DNA from: Alistipes sp. Zagget8
GTDB lineage: Bacteria > Bacteroidota > Bacteroidia > Bacteroidales > Rikenellaceae
Length of the DNA stretch: 64,000 nucleotides
Assembly: GCA_001941065.1 (NCBI GenBank)
Contig: MSHJ01000009.1
Coordinates: 254,810 to 318,809 of the forward strand
Direction: 5' to 3'
Shown in pieces: positions 9,514 to 19,000 of this stretch. The position numbers were made by a program, and so were the translations under genes. How positions within the stretch are numbered: the stretch's first letter is position 1; the number at the start of each line of letters is the position of its first letter. The notes under the pieces were generated by a model. The model did no database searches. It had not been told where the DNA came from and saw only the letters and a program-made list of their open reading frames with translations.

Positions 9514-10672
9514 GGTTTTCGGTTTTTTCGGATCGGATCATCAGGCCGCAGCCCAGCAGGTAGAGTGCGAAGAGGGTCAGCACGGCCAGCGAACCGGCCT
9601 GCGAGCCCACGGCGTCGGTCAGTACACCCATCAGGGGCGGCACGACAGCGCCGCCGAAGACGCCCGTAATCATCAGTCCCGAGATTTCGTTGGCCCGGGC
9701 GGGCATGTGTTTGAGCGCCTGGGAGTAGATGACGGCGAAGATGCTCGAGAAGGCGAATCCTTCCGCCCCGAGGGCGATCAGGATGGCGTAACGGCTGTGT
9801 GCGAAGTAGAGTGCGCCCAGCACGGCGATTCCCAGCAGGATGTGGGAGAAATAGTAGGTCCGGTCGGAGAGGCGGGTCAGCAGCAGCGTGCCCGTGAACG
9901 CCCCGATCACGCGGCAGAAGAAATAGACGCTCGACCCGTAGCCCGCGCTTTCGAGGGGCATGCCGCACCGTTCGATCAGCAGTTTCGGGGCCAGCGTGTT
10001 CAGTCCGACGTCGATGCCCACGATGGCGACGATGCCGAGGAAGAGCAACCGGATCTTTCGGTCGCGGAGCACCGAGAAGACCTCGCCCATCGACGACGAA
10101 CGTTCGGCCGGGGACTCCTCGATGGGGGTCGCCAGCAGCCACAGCGCCGAGATCAGCGATGCCCCGGCGAAGACCGGGAACATCCAGATCCAGTTGCCCA
10201 GCGTCGTTGCGGCGAAGGTGGCGATGAAGGGGCCGCTGAACGAGGAGACCGCCTTGATGACCTGTCCGGCGGTCAGCGAACTGGACAGGGCGCGTCCGTC
10301 GACGACGTTCGTCAGCAGGGGGTTGAGCGACACCTGCAGGATTGTGTTACCGATGCCCAGCAGGGCGAAGGCGACCAGACAGGCGGCGAACGAGTAATCC
10401 GCCAGCGGCGTGAGCATGCCGACGATCGTGATGACGTTGCCCACGATCACCATACGGCGGCGGCCGATGCGGTTCATCCAGAAGGCCACCGGCACGGCCA
10501 GCAGCAGGAACCACAGGAAGACCATCGAGGGGATGAGTCCCGCGAGGCTCTCCGAGAGCGCGAAATGCTGCTGCACGTAGCTCGTCGCCACGCCCACCAC
10601 ATCGCAGAAGCCCATGATGAAGAATCCGAAAAGCACGGGCAGCAGGCGGCTCAGGGTGTGTTTGTTGTTCAT
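9497..10672 (-). CDS. MFS sugar transporter (FucP-like), inner membrane
   Basis: 391 aa from ATG at 10672 (MNNKHTLSRLLPVLFGF); an open frame continues upstream but overlaps the isomerase gene and is not membrane-like. About 12 hydrophobic segments are visible, with the MFS loop motif FWMNRIGRRRMVIVG after helix 2 and a charged central loop (EESPAERSSS). The start FGFFIMGFCDVVG is typical of the sugar-proton symporters related to FucP. It lies 26 bp after the isomerase gene and overlaps the ROK kinase gene, so import and phosphorylation are coupled. Mannose is the likely substrate by context; fucose- or glucose-type specificity cannot be excluded. Confidence 0.85.
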   Translation of the reverse strand: MNNKHTLSRLLPVLFGFFIMGFCDVVGVATSYVQQHFALSESLAGLIPSMVFLWFLLLAVPVAFWMNRIGRRRMVIVGNVITIVGMLTPLADYSFAACLVAFALLGIGNTILQVSLNPLLTNVVDGRALSSSLTAGQVIKAVSSFSGPFIATFAATTLGNWIWMFPVFAGASLISALWLLATPIEESPAERSSSMGEVFSVLRDRKIRLLFLGIVAIVGIDVGLNTLAPKLLIERCGMPLESAGYGSSVYFFCRVIGAFTGTLLLTRLSDRTYYFSHILLGIAVLGALYFAHSRYAILIALGAEGFAFSSIFAVIYSQALKHMPARANEISGLMITGVFGGAVVPPLMGVLTDAVGSQAGSLAVLTLFALYLLGCGLMIRSEKTENHVSAR

Positions 10673-10698
10673 GGTTCGGGTGTTAGGTTGGAGTTTGT

Positions 10699-12474
10699 TT
10701 ACAGCTTGTAGGAGTCCTTCACGAAGGCTTTGACCATCAGCAGGTCGCCTCCCGATGCGTTGTAGAGCGTGTAGGAGCCTGCGGCCGCCGGGATGATGAA
10801 CGTTTCGAGGTAGTTGTAACGCTCCCTGCGTCCGTCGGCGGTCTCGACCTCGACACCGGCGCCTTCGACGACCATCCAGACGTGGCAGCGGTTGTCGGTG
10901 TCGATTTTCAGACTGTGCGCGTCGTGCAGGCGGTAGCGGTGCACGTCGTAGAAGTGGTCGGGGTGTGTGGGCAGATGCTCTTGCGTGTAGCTCTCGTTCC
11001 GCTCCATGACGCTCGGCTTGCTGATGAGCGTCTCCGGGACCACCTCGCCGCTGCGTTCGAAGCGGACGTTGTTCAGTCCGTGCTCGATGTTGATCGGACG
11101 GGGACGGCCGTCGATGTCGAGACGTACCCAGTCGTACATCTTGAAGGTGAAGATATAGGGTGCGCTGCTGATCTCCAATACGAGGTTGCCGGCGCCCGAG
11201 GCGTGGATCGTTCCGTTGGGGATGAGGAACAGTTCGTGTTTGCGGGCCGGGAAGCACTGCACGTACTGCTTGATGTCGAGCGCCTTTCCGGTGCGCTGGC
11301 TCTCTTCGAGCGCAGCGGTGAAAGGCGCTTTCCGGACACCTTCCTGGAAACCCAGGTAGACATGTGCATCGTCCGTCGCCCGCAGAATATAATAGGTCTC
11401 GTCCTGGGTGTAGGGTTTGCCGAACCGCGAACGGATGTACTCCGGGCGCGGATGGCACTGGATCGAGAGGTTGCCGCCTTCGATCGTATCGAGGAAGTCG
11501 AAGCGGATCGGGAAATCTTCCTTGAAATCCTCGGCGCAGTGTCCGAGCACCTCGCGGTAGCCGTACGACATCAGGAAGCTGAACGATACTTCGAGCAGCG
11601 TGCCGTCATGTCTGAACATGATCCCGTTTTCGAGGGCCATCAGTTCATATGACCAGGCCATGTTCGGCGCCTCGCGGTTGAGGCCCCGGATGTGGTCGCG
11701 CAGGTAGGTGCCGCCCCATACGCCGGGGGCGAACCACGGGCGGACGCGGAAGCTGCTGCGGCACATCCGCCGCAGGCCTTCACGCAGGGCATCGCCGCTC
11801 ATGAACGTATAGGCGTCGATGCGCTGCTCGTCGACGATCCAGTCGATGCGGGGGATCAGTGCGCCCTTGTAGGCGTCGAGGATCGGCCAGTCGATGAAAT
11901 AACAGCGCTTGTAGGACTCCCGGGCGTCCATGCGGCGCGTCGTGCCGACGTTGAAGGCCGCCCCGGCCGCCATGCGGAACTGCAGTTCGTTCTTGGGCAG
12001 GTCGACATACACGAGCGGCCCTTTCCACTCCGCCAGCGCCGCGCCGCAGCCGTAGAGGAGGGTGATGTCTGCCTCGGTGTCGGGGGTGAGCCGTTGCAGC
12101 GCCGTGCGGTCGAAAAAGTCGATCAGCAGCAGGTCGGTCATCCGGCCGAAGATCGAATCGTCCTCTCCCATGAAGGGGGCGATCAGCGCGTCGATCTCCG
12201 CTTCGCTCTTCAGCACGCCGGCCACGGGGATGGCCGTCACCTTTCGGCCCTGAGCTTCGAGGGCGCGGACCAATGTTCCGATGAATTTCTCCCACAGGAC
12301 GCCTTCGTACCCGTCGATGACGACGCTTTTTTCTGCGGCGATCCGCTCTGCGAGCACCTCGATACGGCTGTCTATTTCATCTCCGATCTCAAATGCCGGG
12401 TAGAGGTCGTATTCGCCCGCCGGTGTTTCGTCCGCCTGGACAGGAGGCAGGAAGCTGTCTGATTTTCTATACAT
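10699..12474 (-). CDS. manA: Class I mannose-6-phosphate isomerase with N-terminal degenerate kinase-like domain
   Basis: 591 aa, longer than the ~300-400 aa usual for ManA. The C-terminal half carries the zinc-site motifs of type I isomerases: LSIQCHPRPEY (Gln, His), TQDETYYIL (Glu) and LIPNGTIHASGAGNL (His). The first ~220 residues look like a nucleoside/uridine-kinase Rossmann domain (AEKSVVIDGYEGVLWEKF), but the P-loop lacks GKS/T, so it is probably non-catalytic. The enzyme converts mannose-6-P to fructose-6-P in the cytoplasm. It is the first gene of the mannose operon, behind a consensus promoter and a GntR palindrome. Confidence 0.88.
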   Translation of the reverse strand: MYRKSDSFLPPVQADETPAGEYDLYPAFEIGDEIDSRIEVLAERIAAEKSVVIDGYEGVLWEKFIGTLVRALEAQGRKVTAIPVAGVLKSEAEIDALIAPFMGEDDSIFGRMTDLLLIDFFDRTALQRLTPDTEADITLLYGCGAALAEWKGPLVYVDLPKNELQFRMAAGAAFNVGTTRRMDARESYKRCYFIDWPILDAYKGALIPRIDWIVDEQRIDAYTFMSGDALREGLRRMCRSSFRVRPWFAPGVWGGTYLRDHIRGLNREAPNMAWSYELMALENGIMFRHDGTLLEVSFSFLMSYGYREVLGHCAEDFKEDFPIRFDFLDTIEGGNLSIQCHPRPEYIRSRFGKPYTQDETYYILRATDDAHVYLGFQEGVRKAPFTAALEESQRTGKALDIKQYVQCFPARKHELFLIPNGTIHASGAGNLVLEISSAPYIFTFKMYDWVRLDIDGRPRPINIEHGLNNVRFERSGEVVPETLISKPSVMERNESYTQEHLPTHPDHFYDVHRYRLHDAHSLKIDTDNRCHVWMVVEGAGVEVETADGRRERYNYLETFIIPAAAGSYTLYNASGGDLLMVKAFVKDSYKL

Positions 12475-12494
12475 GGTATGCCTTTATAATTTAT

Positions 12495-12510
12495 ATATGT
12501 TCATACATAT
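12495..12510. promoter_or_regulatory. Palindromic GntR/HutC-type operator at the mannose operon
   Basis: ATATGT-TCAT-ACATAT, a perfect 6+6 bp palindrome just downstream of the predicted start site for the isomerase gene. The arms TATGT/ACATA recur at 13504-13517 over the regulator's own promoter. The core GTxTxxAC shape is one base off the HutC-subfamily pattern GTnTAnAC. Binding by the 12658-13407 regulator is inferred. Confidence 0.6.
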
Positions 12511-12521
12511 TATTATTTGTG

Positions 12522-12552
12522 CAAATAAAGTAACATATTTTGTAAATACAAA
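12522..12552 (-). promoter_or_regulatory. Promoter of the mannose operon
   Basis: On the minus strand, -33 TTTG (12549-12552), a 19 bp spacer and -7 TTTATTTG (12522-12529; consensus TAnnTTTG, one mismatch). Transcription should begin near 12515, placing the palindrome at 12495-12510 immediately after +1. No comparable promoter was seen between the downstream genes, so it may drive the whole locus. Confidence 0.65.
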
Positions 12553-12584
12553 ATAGTTTGGCATTTTTTTTCGGTCCGGGTATG

Positions 12585-12614
12585 AAAAAAGTCGGAAGGA
12601 GACCTCCTTCCGAC
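12585..12614 (-). terminator. Rho-independent terminator after the GntR gene
   Basis: Perfect 10 bp stem GTCGGAAGGA/TCCTTCCGAC with a 4-base loop, followed on the minus strand by six T. It separates the regulator transcript from the mannose operon. Confidence 0.85.
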
Positions 12615-12657
12615 GCGGGGAACAGCCTGAAACGGCCGTCAAGGCTGTATCAGGCGG

Positions 12658-13407
12658 TTATCGCTCGGCCGTGATCGTGTAGGTGAAACTGTCGGCCCGG
12701 TAGTAACCGATGTTGTATTCGACGGGTACGCCCTTGATGTCGTAGACGAAGCGGCGGCGGATCAGGATCGGGTCGTTTTCCGGGATGCGCAGTTTCGAGG
12801 CGACCCTCTTTCCGGCCAGCCGGGCCGAAATTTCCTCGACGGAGGTGTGCACCACGACATCGTATTTCTTTTCGAGCAGTTCGTAGAGCGGCATGGCGAA
12901 ATTGTCGTCGCTGCTGATCGGGAATTTGGGGTTGAAATAGGAAATGAAGACCACGAACGGGTATTCGGCATGTCCCCTTACGCGTTCCAGTTTCAGGCAG
13001 AGATCATTCGCACCGTCTCCCATGCCGAAAAACCGGTGCACGTTCTCATCGGGCTGTTCCAGCGACACATGCAGTTCGTAGTTCTTGACCTGAATTCCCA
13101 GCCGCTGCATCTCCTGCGAGAAACTCAGCCAGTTTTTCACGCCGCCCGTGATGGTCTTTTTGGCGACCCACGTGCCGTATCCCTTGCGGCGGCAGAGCAG
13201 TCCTTCGAAGACCATCTTGTTGATGGCCTGGCGCAGCGTATTGCGCGAAATATGAAGGCTGCGTGCGAGTTCGATCTCGTTGGGCAGCAGTTTGCCGTTC
13301 TGGTATTCGGGGAGTACGATCATCTTTTTGATCGCCTCCTCCGCCAGCACGTGCAGCGGTTTGTTCACTTTCACTTCGGCCATGGCGTATGACATATTGT
13401 GCTTCAT
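12658..13407 (-). CDS. GntR-family (HutC/UTRA) transcriptional regulator of the mannose locus
   Basis: 249 aa. Residues ~13-80 form a GntR winged helix (LPNEIELARSLHISRNTLRQAINKMVFEGLL split around the recognition helix) and ~95-245 a UTRA ligand-binding domain (LCLKLERVRG, PVEYNIGYYRADSF). HutC-type regulators usually repress sugar or amino-sugar genes and are released by a phosphosugar. The gene lies directly upstream of the mannose operon on the same strand, with its own promoter and terminator. A palindrome TATGT-N4-ACATA overlaps its -7 element and a second copy lies at the operon start, indicating autoregulation plus control of the operon (inference). Start could also be Met at codon 5 or 9. 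Confidence 0.88.
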   Translation of the reverse strand: MKHNMSYAMAEVKVNKPLHVLAEEAIKKMIVLPEYQNGKLLPNEIELARSLHISRNTLRQAINKMVFEGLLCRRKGYGTWVAKKTITGGVKNWLSFSQEMQRLGIQVKNYELHVSLEQPDENVHRFFGMGDGANDLCLKLERVRGHAEYPFVVFISYFNPKFPISSDDNFAMPLYELLEKKYDVVVHTSVEEISARLAGKRVASKLRIPENDPILIRRRFVYDIKGVPVEYNIGYYRADSFTYTITAER

Positions 13408-13503
13408 GTATATATCCTATGGCTGTTACGATGCTTCAAATGGCAGAATGCGAATGCTTTGCGCGGCCGCAGCTGCCGGAATCGCTTCGTCGGGTCCGTA
13501 GTA

Positions 13504-13517
13504 TATGTACAAACATA
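13504..13517. promoter_or_regulatory. Autoregulatory operator overlapping the GntR promoter
   Basis: TATGT-ACAA-ACATA palindrome; its arms are identical to those of the operator at 12495-12510. It covers the -7 box of the regulator gene, a position suited to repression. Confidence 0.6.
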
Positions 13518-13541
13518 GCACTTTTTTCTTTAAACAACAAA
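13510..13541 (-). promoter_or_regulatory. Promoter of the GntR regulator
   Basis: Minus-strand TTTG (13538-13541), 20 bp spacer, TATGTTTG (13510-13517), a perfect match to the Bacteroidetes consensus. The leader to the ATG at 13407 is about 95 nt. Confidence 0.75.
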
Positions 13542-13552
13542 TTGCGTTTGAT

Positions 13553-13587
13553 AAAAAAACGGCGCCGGATCGTATGATCCGGCGCCG
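13553..13587 (-). terminator. Terminator after the GH16 gene
   Basis: A 12 bp perfect stem (CGGCGCCGGATC/GATCCGGCGCCG) with loop GTAT, followed on the minus strand by seven T. It closes the beta-glucan operon before the GntR gene. Confidence 0.92.
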
Positions 13588-13608
13588 CTCTGCTGCTGGG
13601 AATCGGGG

Positions 13609-14442
13609 CTATTCGGCCTCCGCCTTTTCGTAGACACGCACGTAGTCGACCTCCATCCGCTGCGGGAAAACCCCATCGTCGATGCCCCGCTGACCGCCCC
13701 AGTTGCCGCCGACGGCGAGGTTGACGATCACGTAGAACGGCTGGTCGAAGGGCCAGCTTTCGGGTCCCGTGCCGTCGTTCACGTAGGTGAAATAGAGCTG
13801 CTCGTCGAAATAGAACCGGATTTCGTCGGTCTCCCATTCGATCGCATAGCGGTGGAAATTCCGCGTCACGTCGGGCGAGCGGACATTCCCGCTCTTTTGT
13901 GTCCCGTCGAGGTGCGAATGGCGGGTCGTGTGGACCGTCCCTACGATGCATTCCGAATCGTAGCCCACCTGTTCCACGAGGTCGATCTCCCCGCTGGCGG
14001 GCCATTCGCCGTAACGGCTCTCCGCAGGCATCAGCCACACGGCGCTCCACGTTCCGCGGCCCTCGGGAAACCGCACCCGCGCCTCGACGCGCCCGTACTG
14101 CCACGTGTGGAGTCCGCGGGTGACCAGCCGGGCCGAGGTGTACCGTTTGCCTCCCTGCGGCTCCCTGCGGGCGGTGATGGTCAGCAGGCCGTCCCTTACG
14201 CCGACGTTTTTGCGGCGGGCGACCGTGTAGTGCTGCAGCTCGTTGTTGCCCCATCCGCAGTCGTTGCCGCTGGTGTCGTAATTCCACCTGGCGGGGTCGG
14301 GCAGCCCCCTGTAATCGAATTCGTCGTTCCAGACCAGCCGCCATACGGCTCCCGAAGGGGTACGTATCGTCGCCGCCGGGATTTCGGCTCCGGCCGTGCG
14401 GACGAAAAATGCCGCGGCCGCCCATAAGATGATTTTCTTCAT
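13609..14442 (-). CDS. GH16 family endo-beta-glucanase (laminarinase-like)
   Basis: 277 aa from ATG at 14442 (MKKIILWAAAAFFVRTAGAE, signal peptide). The GH16 catalytic motif ExDxxE is seen as SGEIDLVEQVGYDS, with the upstream WSAVWLMPAE and downstream FYFDEQLYFTY and FYVIVNLAVGGNWGG blocks expected of family 16 jelly-roll enzymes. Length is close to a bare catalytic domain. The enzyme should hydrolyse beta-1,3- or mixed-linked glucans (or agar/carrageenan-like galactans in other subfamilies) in the periplasm or at the cell surface. It is the third gene of a SusC-SusD-GH16 unit, 58 bp after susD, with a hairpin in the gap. Beta-glucan specificity is the likeliest reading. Confidence 0.9.
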   Translation of the reverse strand: MKKIILWAAAAFFVRTAGAEIPAATIRTPSGAVWRLVWNDEFDYRGLPDPARWNYDTSGNDCGWGNNELQHYTVARRKNVGVRDGLLTITARREPQGGKRYTSARLVTRGLHTWQYGRVEARVRFPEGRGTWSAVWLMPAESRYGEWPASGEIDLVEQVGYDSECIVGTVHTTRHSHLDGTQKSGNVRSPDVTRNFHRYAIEWETDEIRFYFDEQLYFTYVNDGTGPESWPFDQPFYVIVNLAVGGNWGGQRGIDDGVFPQRMEVDYVRVYEKAEAE

Positions 14443-14458
14443 AAACACGTCTGCATGA

Positions 14459-14492
14459 CCGGGGAGAAGCCGCATCGGCCGCTCCTCCCCGG
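14459..14492. terminator. Hairpin between susD and the GH16 gene
   Basis: CCGGGGAG...CTCCCCGG, 8 bp outer stem with an inner GC-rich pairing. There is no T-tract on the minus strand, so an mRNA-stability or partial-attenuation hairpin is more likely than a full terminator. Confidence 0.5.
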
Positions 14493-14500
14493 ACTCGTTC

Positions 14501-16027
14501 CTATTTAAGCACCCACATCAGGCCGTTGATCTCGTCGGCTTCGTTGCCGAACTGGCGGTTCAGCGCTTCGAGCAGGTTGTTCTTGTTGGTCGTCTCTTCG
14601 GTCGAGGGGTACATCCAGCGCACCGGCAGTTTGTCGGGGGCGTTTACGTTGAGGCTCGTCGAGGGGTCGATCGGCAGCTGGGGCCATCCCGTGCGGCGGT
14701 ATTCGAAATAGGCGTTGTCGCAGTCCTGCAGGAAGGTCATCAGGTATTTCTGGTCCCAGATCTGGCGCAGCCGGTCCGCGGAGGAGCTTTTGTAGGCCGC
14801 TTCACCCGTGAAATAGCCGTCGATGTAGTCCTGTGTCACGGCCTTGCCGACGGTCGAGGCGTCGAGCCCCATCACGAATGCGAGGGCCGCCTTGACCCCG
14901 TTCTCGTAGTAGGTCTGCGACGTGCCGCTCACCCAGCCGCGTTCGATCGCCTCGGCGATCAGCAGGCATTGCTCGGCATAGCCCACCAGCACCAGCGGTT
15001 CGCTGGCCTTCTGCTGGACGTAACGTTTGTTGAGCAGCGAATAGTCGCGGCTGTTGTAGGCGGTGTTGATTCCCGTGAAGTCGAGCGTCACGTCCACACC
15101 CCGGTAAGCCTCCATCTGGTCGGCGGCTGCCGTGGCGTTTTCATAGGGCGCGGCATAGTAGAAGAGGCGGTAGTCGTTCAGCGCCTTGAGCTTGTCGACC
15201 ACGAACGAGCTCATCATCGTATTGACCACGAATTTGTCGTTGGTCGAATAGAGCGGGTGGTAGCTGTTGGGTTTATCGACATAGGTCAGGGCGAGGTTGT
15301 CGGCGTTGCTCTCCATCAGGCGTCCGTCGCGCACGATCCCGGCGAAGGCCGTTTTGACGTTCAGCGTCGCGTTGTCGGCTTTCGCCGAGAGCGACATGAG
15401 CACCTTCAGCCGCAGGGCGTTGGTCGCCTTGAGCCATTTCGAGGGGTCGCCGCCGAAGAAGATGTCGCCCGGGAAGTTGGCCGAACTCTGCGAGAAATTT
15501 TCGGCAGCCGTCTGCAGGTAGGCGAGCACCGTGGCGAACACCTGCTCCTGCGGGTCGTACTGGACCTTCATGATGCCTTCCGACATGCCCTTTCCGGCCT
15601 GCGAGCAGGGGATGTCGCCCATCTCCATCGTCAGGCGGTAGAGGATGTAGGCTTTGACGAAGTGCTCCACGCCGCGGTACGGCGCAACCTCGTAGGCTCC
15701 GCTTTTCGACGCGAACGACACCATGTCGTCGAGGTTCGGGAAGACGGCGTAGGGGGTGAAACTCCCGCGGCCGATGTTGTTGTACTGTTCGGCCATCTGG
15801 CCCTCCTGGGCGTAGGCGACGTATTTGGGCAGGGCCGCCGTGGCGATGTAGGCTTTGGCGTCGCCGCTGAATTTGGCCATGGTCGTGAGCGCCGAGGTGC
15901 AGAGCAGTGCGGGACTCACCTTGGTCGTCGTGTCGGGATCGGTGTTCATCTCCTCGAAATTGCTGCATCCGCCTGCGGCCAGCAGGAGCGCGACACCGGG
16001 AACGATGTATTTGAATATGCTTTTCAT
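14501..16027 (-). CDS. SusD/RagB-family glycan-binding lipoprotein (beta-glucan locus)
   Basis: 508 aa. The N-terminus MKSIFKYIVPGVALLLAAGG leads to lipobox AAGGC. The sequence fits the SusD-like RagB type (SusD-like_2): NFEEMNTDPDTTTKVSPALL, KAYILYRLTMEMGDIPCSQA, TNALRLKVLMSLSAKADN and a C-terminal YFEYRRTGWPQLP block. It caps the SusC barrel at the cell surface and binds oligosaccharide. It starts 15 bp after susC ends. The stop codon is TAG, which shows that TAG terminates normally here and is relevant to the two amber-interrupted genes elsewhere in the window. Confidence 0.93.
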   Translation of the reverse strand: MKSIFKYIVPGVALLLAAGGCSNFEEMNTDPDTTTKVSPALLCTSALTTMAKFSGDAKAYIATAALPKYVAYAQEGQMAEQYNNIGRGSFTPYAVFPNLDDMVSFASKSGAYEVAPYRGVEHFVKAYILYRLTMEMGDIPCSQAGKGMSEGIMKVQYDPQEQVFATVLAYLQTAAENFSQSSANFPGDIFFGGDPSKWLKATNALRLKVLMSLSAKADNATLNVKTAFAGIVRDGRLMESNADNLALTYVDKPNSYHPLYSTNDKFVVNTMMSSFVVDKLKALNDYRLFYYAAPYENATAAADQMEAYRGVDVTLDFTGINTAYNSRDYSLLNKRYVQQKASEPLVLVGYAEQCLLIAEAIERGWVSGTSQTYYENGVKAALAFVMGLDASTVGKAVTQDYIDGYFTGEAAYKSSSADRLRQIWDQKYLMTFLQDCDNAYFEYRRTGWPQLPIDPSTSLNVNAPDKLPVRWMYPSTEETTNKNNLLEALNRQFGNEADEINGLMWVLK

Positions 16028-16042
16028 AGGTTTGGGCTGGAT

Positions 16043-19000
16043 TTAGAACGAAAGTTTGACATTGAAACCGAGGTAGCGCGACGAGGGGTCGGAGAGGTTC
16101 TCCGTGCCGCCGTCGGGGTCGGAATACTTGAAGTCCCGGGCCGACATGAAGACGTTCTGGCCGACGAACGAGACCGAAATGCCCCGGCTGCGGATCATGC
16201 GGCAGTATTTGGCGGGCACCTCGTAGGTGAGCGATATTTCGCGCAGCTTGAGGAACGTCGTGCGGAACATGTCGAGCGGCGATGCGACGCCTCCCCAGAC
16301 GTTGTTCTTGTGCACGCGGCCCACGTAATCCTTGTAGGTGGTCTTCACGTCGTTGGCGACGAACGTGCGCGTGTCGGTGAGCTTGTTGCCCTGGGCGTCC
16401 CATGTCGCCGAACCGCTCGCCACGCGCAGGCCCTGGCTCAGGTGGTTCTTCGTGCCGGGGTTGGTCACGTCGAGGTAACGCGCCTCGGTGGTCGAGTTGG
16501 GATGGCTGCCGGCAATCCAGAGGTAGGTCTCCGTGTAGCTCTGCGTCATGCCGCCCACGCGGCCGTCGAACGAGAGCGACAGCGAGAGGTTCTTCCACCG
16601 CAGGGTCGTCGTCGCGCCCCATATCCAGTCGGGATCGGAGTAGCCGTAGACCGACTGGTAGGTGTTGTAGAGCGGCAGGCCGTTGGCGTCGTGGATCATT
16701 TCGCCGGTCTCCTCATGGCGCTGGAAGGTGTTGAGCACGATGTGGTCGGCACGCTTGCCCTCGGCCACCCACGGACGGTCGGTCGAGTATTCGGGGTCGA
16801 TCCGGGTGTAGTGGCGGCGGTAGCGCGACCAGTTGAAGGCTACGTCCCAGCGCCAGTCGCCGGTCTTTATGGGCGTGCCGCCCAGCGTGATTTCCCAGCC
16901 CTTGTTGGTGATCTCCTCCTTCGTGTTCACGAGGTTGTTGTAGTAACCCGAGGCGTTCGATACGGCGACGCTCTTCTGGGTGTCGAAATTGCGTTTCTGG
17001 TAGTAGGCGACGTCGAACGAGAGGCGGTTGCCGAAGAACGAGGCCATCGTGCCGACCTCGAAGGTCTCGAAGGCCGAGGGAAGGATGGCGATGTTGTAGC
17101 CCGTGGTGTTCTGCGCGGCGCCCGTCATGCCGTTCCATGTGTCGGCCGCCACCTTGTAGCTGGTGTTGGTGGCGTAGATTTCGGCGGGTTTCTTGGAGAT
17201 GGTCCACGAACCGCGGAGTTTCCAGAGCGAGAGCCAGTCGGTCTTGGGCAGCAGTTCCGAAGCGATGAAACTGCCCGATACCGAGGGGTAGATGTAGGAT
17301 TTGTAGGGCGTCGAGGCCTGCGTCGAGCTCCAGTCGTTGCGGAGCGTGGCCTCGACGTAGATCATGTCGCGCCATGAGAGCGCCACGCGGCCGTAGAGGC
17401 TGTTGACCTGCTGTTTCTTCATCGACGAGGTCGCCTTGGCGCCGTCGACGGCGTTGTTGAGCGAGTAGAAATCGGGCTGGCTGAGTCCGCCGGCCGTGTA
17501 GGCCATCAGCGTCTCGGCCTCACGGTAGAAGATGCTGCCGCCGAAGAGCCCGTCCACGCGGAAATCCCCGAAGGTGTAGTCGCCCGAGAGGATGAAATCG
17601 TTGTTCGTGCTGTAACCCGTGTCGCGCTGGGTGCGGAAATAGCCCAGCTTGGCCCCCACGACCGATCCGTAGGTGTTGCCCGAGTTGGTGAGGCTGCCCT
17701 TGGCTATGCGCATTTCGGTCTTGTCCACGTAGAAGTCGAGTCCCGAGCGGACGCTCAGTTTCAGCCACGGCCGGATGTCGTAACTCATGCTGATGTTGCC
17801 GTTCATCACGTCGCGGTTCACCTCGCGGATGCGCTCCTCCTGGATGAAATAGGGGTTGTCGAGCGATCCGGCCTGTTGGATGGTGCCGTCGTCCAGCACG
17901 CGCGTGTAGGGGTTGTTGGTCACCTCGCCCGGGGTGATCCAGTAGTCGCGGTAGTCGCGGATGTCCCAGTCGGCGCCGCTCCAGATCAGCAGCGAGTACA
18001 TCGGGTCGTAGTTCGTGTAGCCGTTCTGCCCGGCGTTGGGCGTGTGGTGCTTGTTGTAGGAGACGTTGCCCGAGAGCGAGAAATTCTTGTATTTCATGTC
18101 GCCGCCGATCGTGAACGTGTACTTGTCGAATTTCTGGTTCGGATAGACGCCCTTGGTGTCCATCCACGACGCCGAGGCGCGGAAACTGCCCAGTTCGCCC
18201 TGCTGCGTGGCGCTGATGCTGTTGTTGAGGACGTAGCCCGATTCGAGGAAGTTGCGGAAATTGTTCTTGCCGACTGCCTCGTAGGGGCGCAGTTCCATCT
18301 GTTTGGTGCGGGGATTCCACTGCTCGATCTCCACCGAACCGTCCATCAGCTGTCCCCACTGGCGGTCGCCGTTCCAGGCGTAGACGCCCGTGGTGCCGCG
18401 GCCGTACATATTCTGCTTCTCGGGGATGGCCAGGAATCCGGCGTGGAACATCGTCGAGGAGTTGATGTCCACCGAGAATCCTTTCTTGTCCAATCCACGC
18501 TTCGTGGTGACCATCACGGCTCCCGAGCTGCCGCGTGCGCCGTAAAGCGCCGAAGCCGTGGCGCCTTTCAGCACCGAAATCGACTCGATGTCGTCGGCCG
18601 GGATGTCGCGCATCGTCATGTTATAATACGGTACGCCGTCGATCACCAGCAGCGGCGTCTCGCCGCGCAGCGTCAGCGTCGGGGCCTCGGCGAAATCCGA
18701 GGGGTTCTTGACCATCAGGCCCGACACCTTGCCCGACAGCGAGGTCGCCACGTCGACGCCCTTCACGGTCTGCAGTTCGTCGGCCTTCACCTTCTGCACG
18801 GCGTAGCCCAAGGCTTTTTCGTCGCGCTTGATGCCGAGGGCCGTCACCACAACGGCTCCCATGGCAATCGCGTCGTCCTCGAGCGTCACCTCTATCCGCG
18901 TGCGGCTGCCCACGGCGATCTGCCGGGGCGTCATGCCGATGAACGAGAATTGGAGCGTCGCATTCGCCGGGACGCTGAGCGTGAATGCGCCCGCGGTGTT

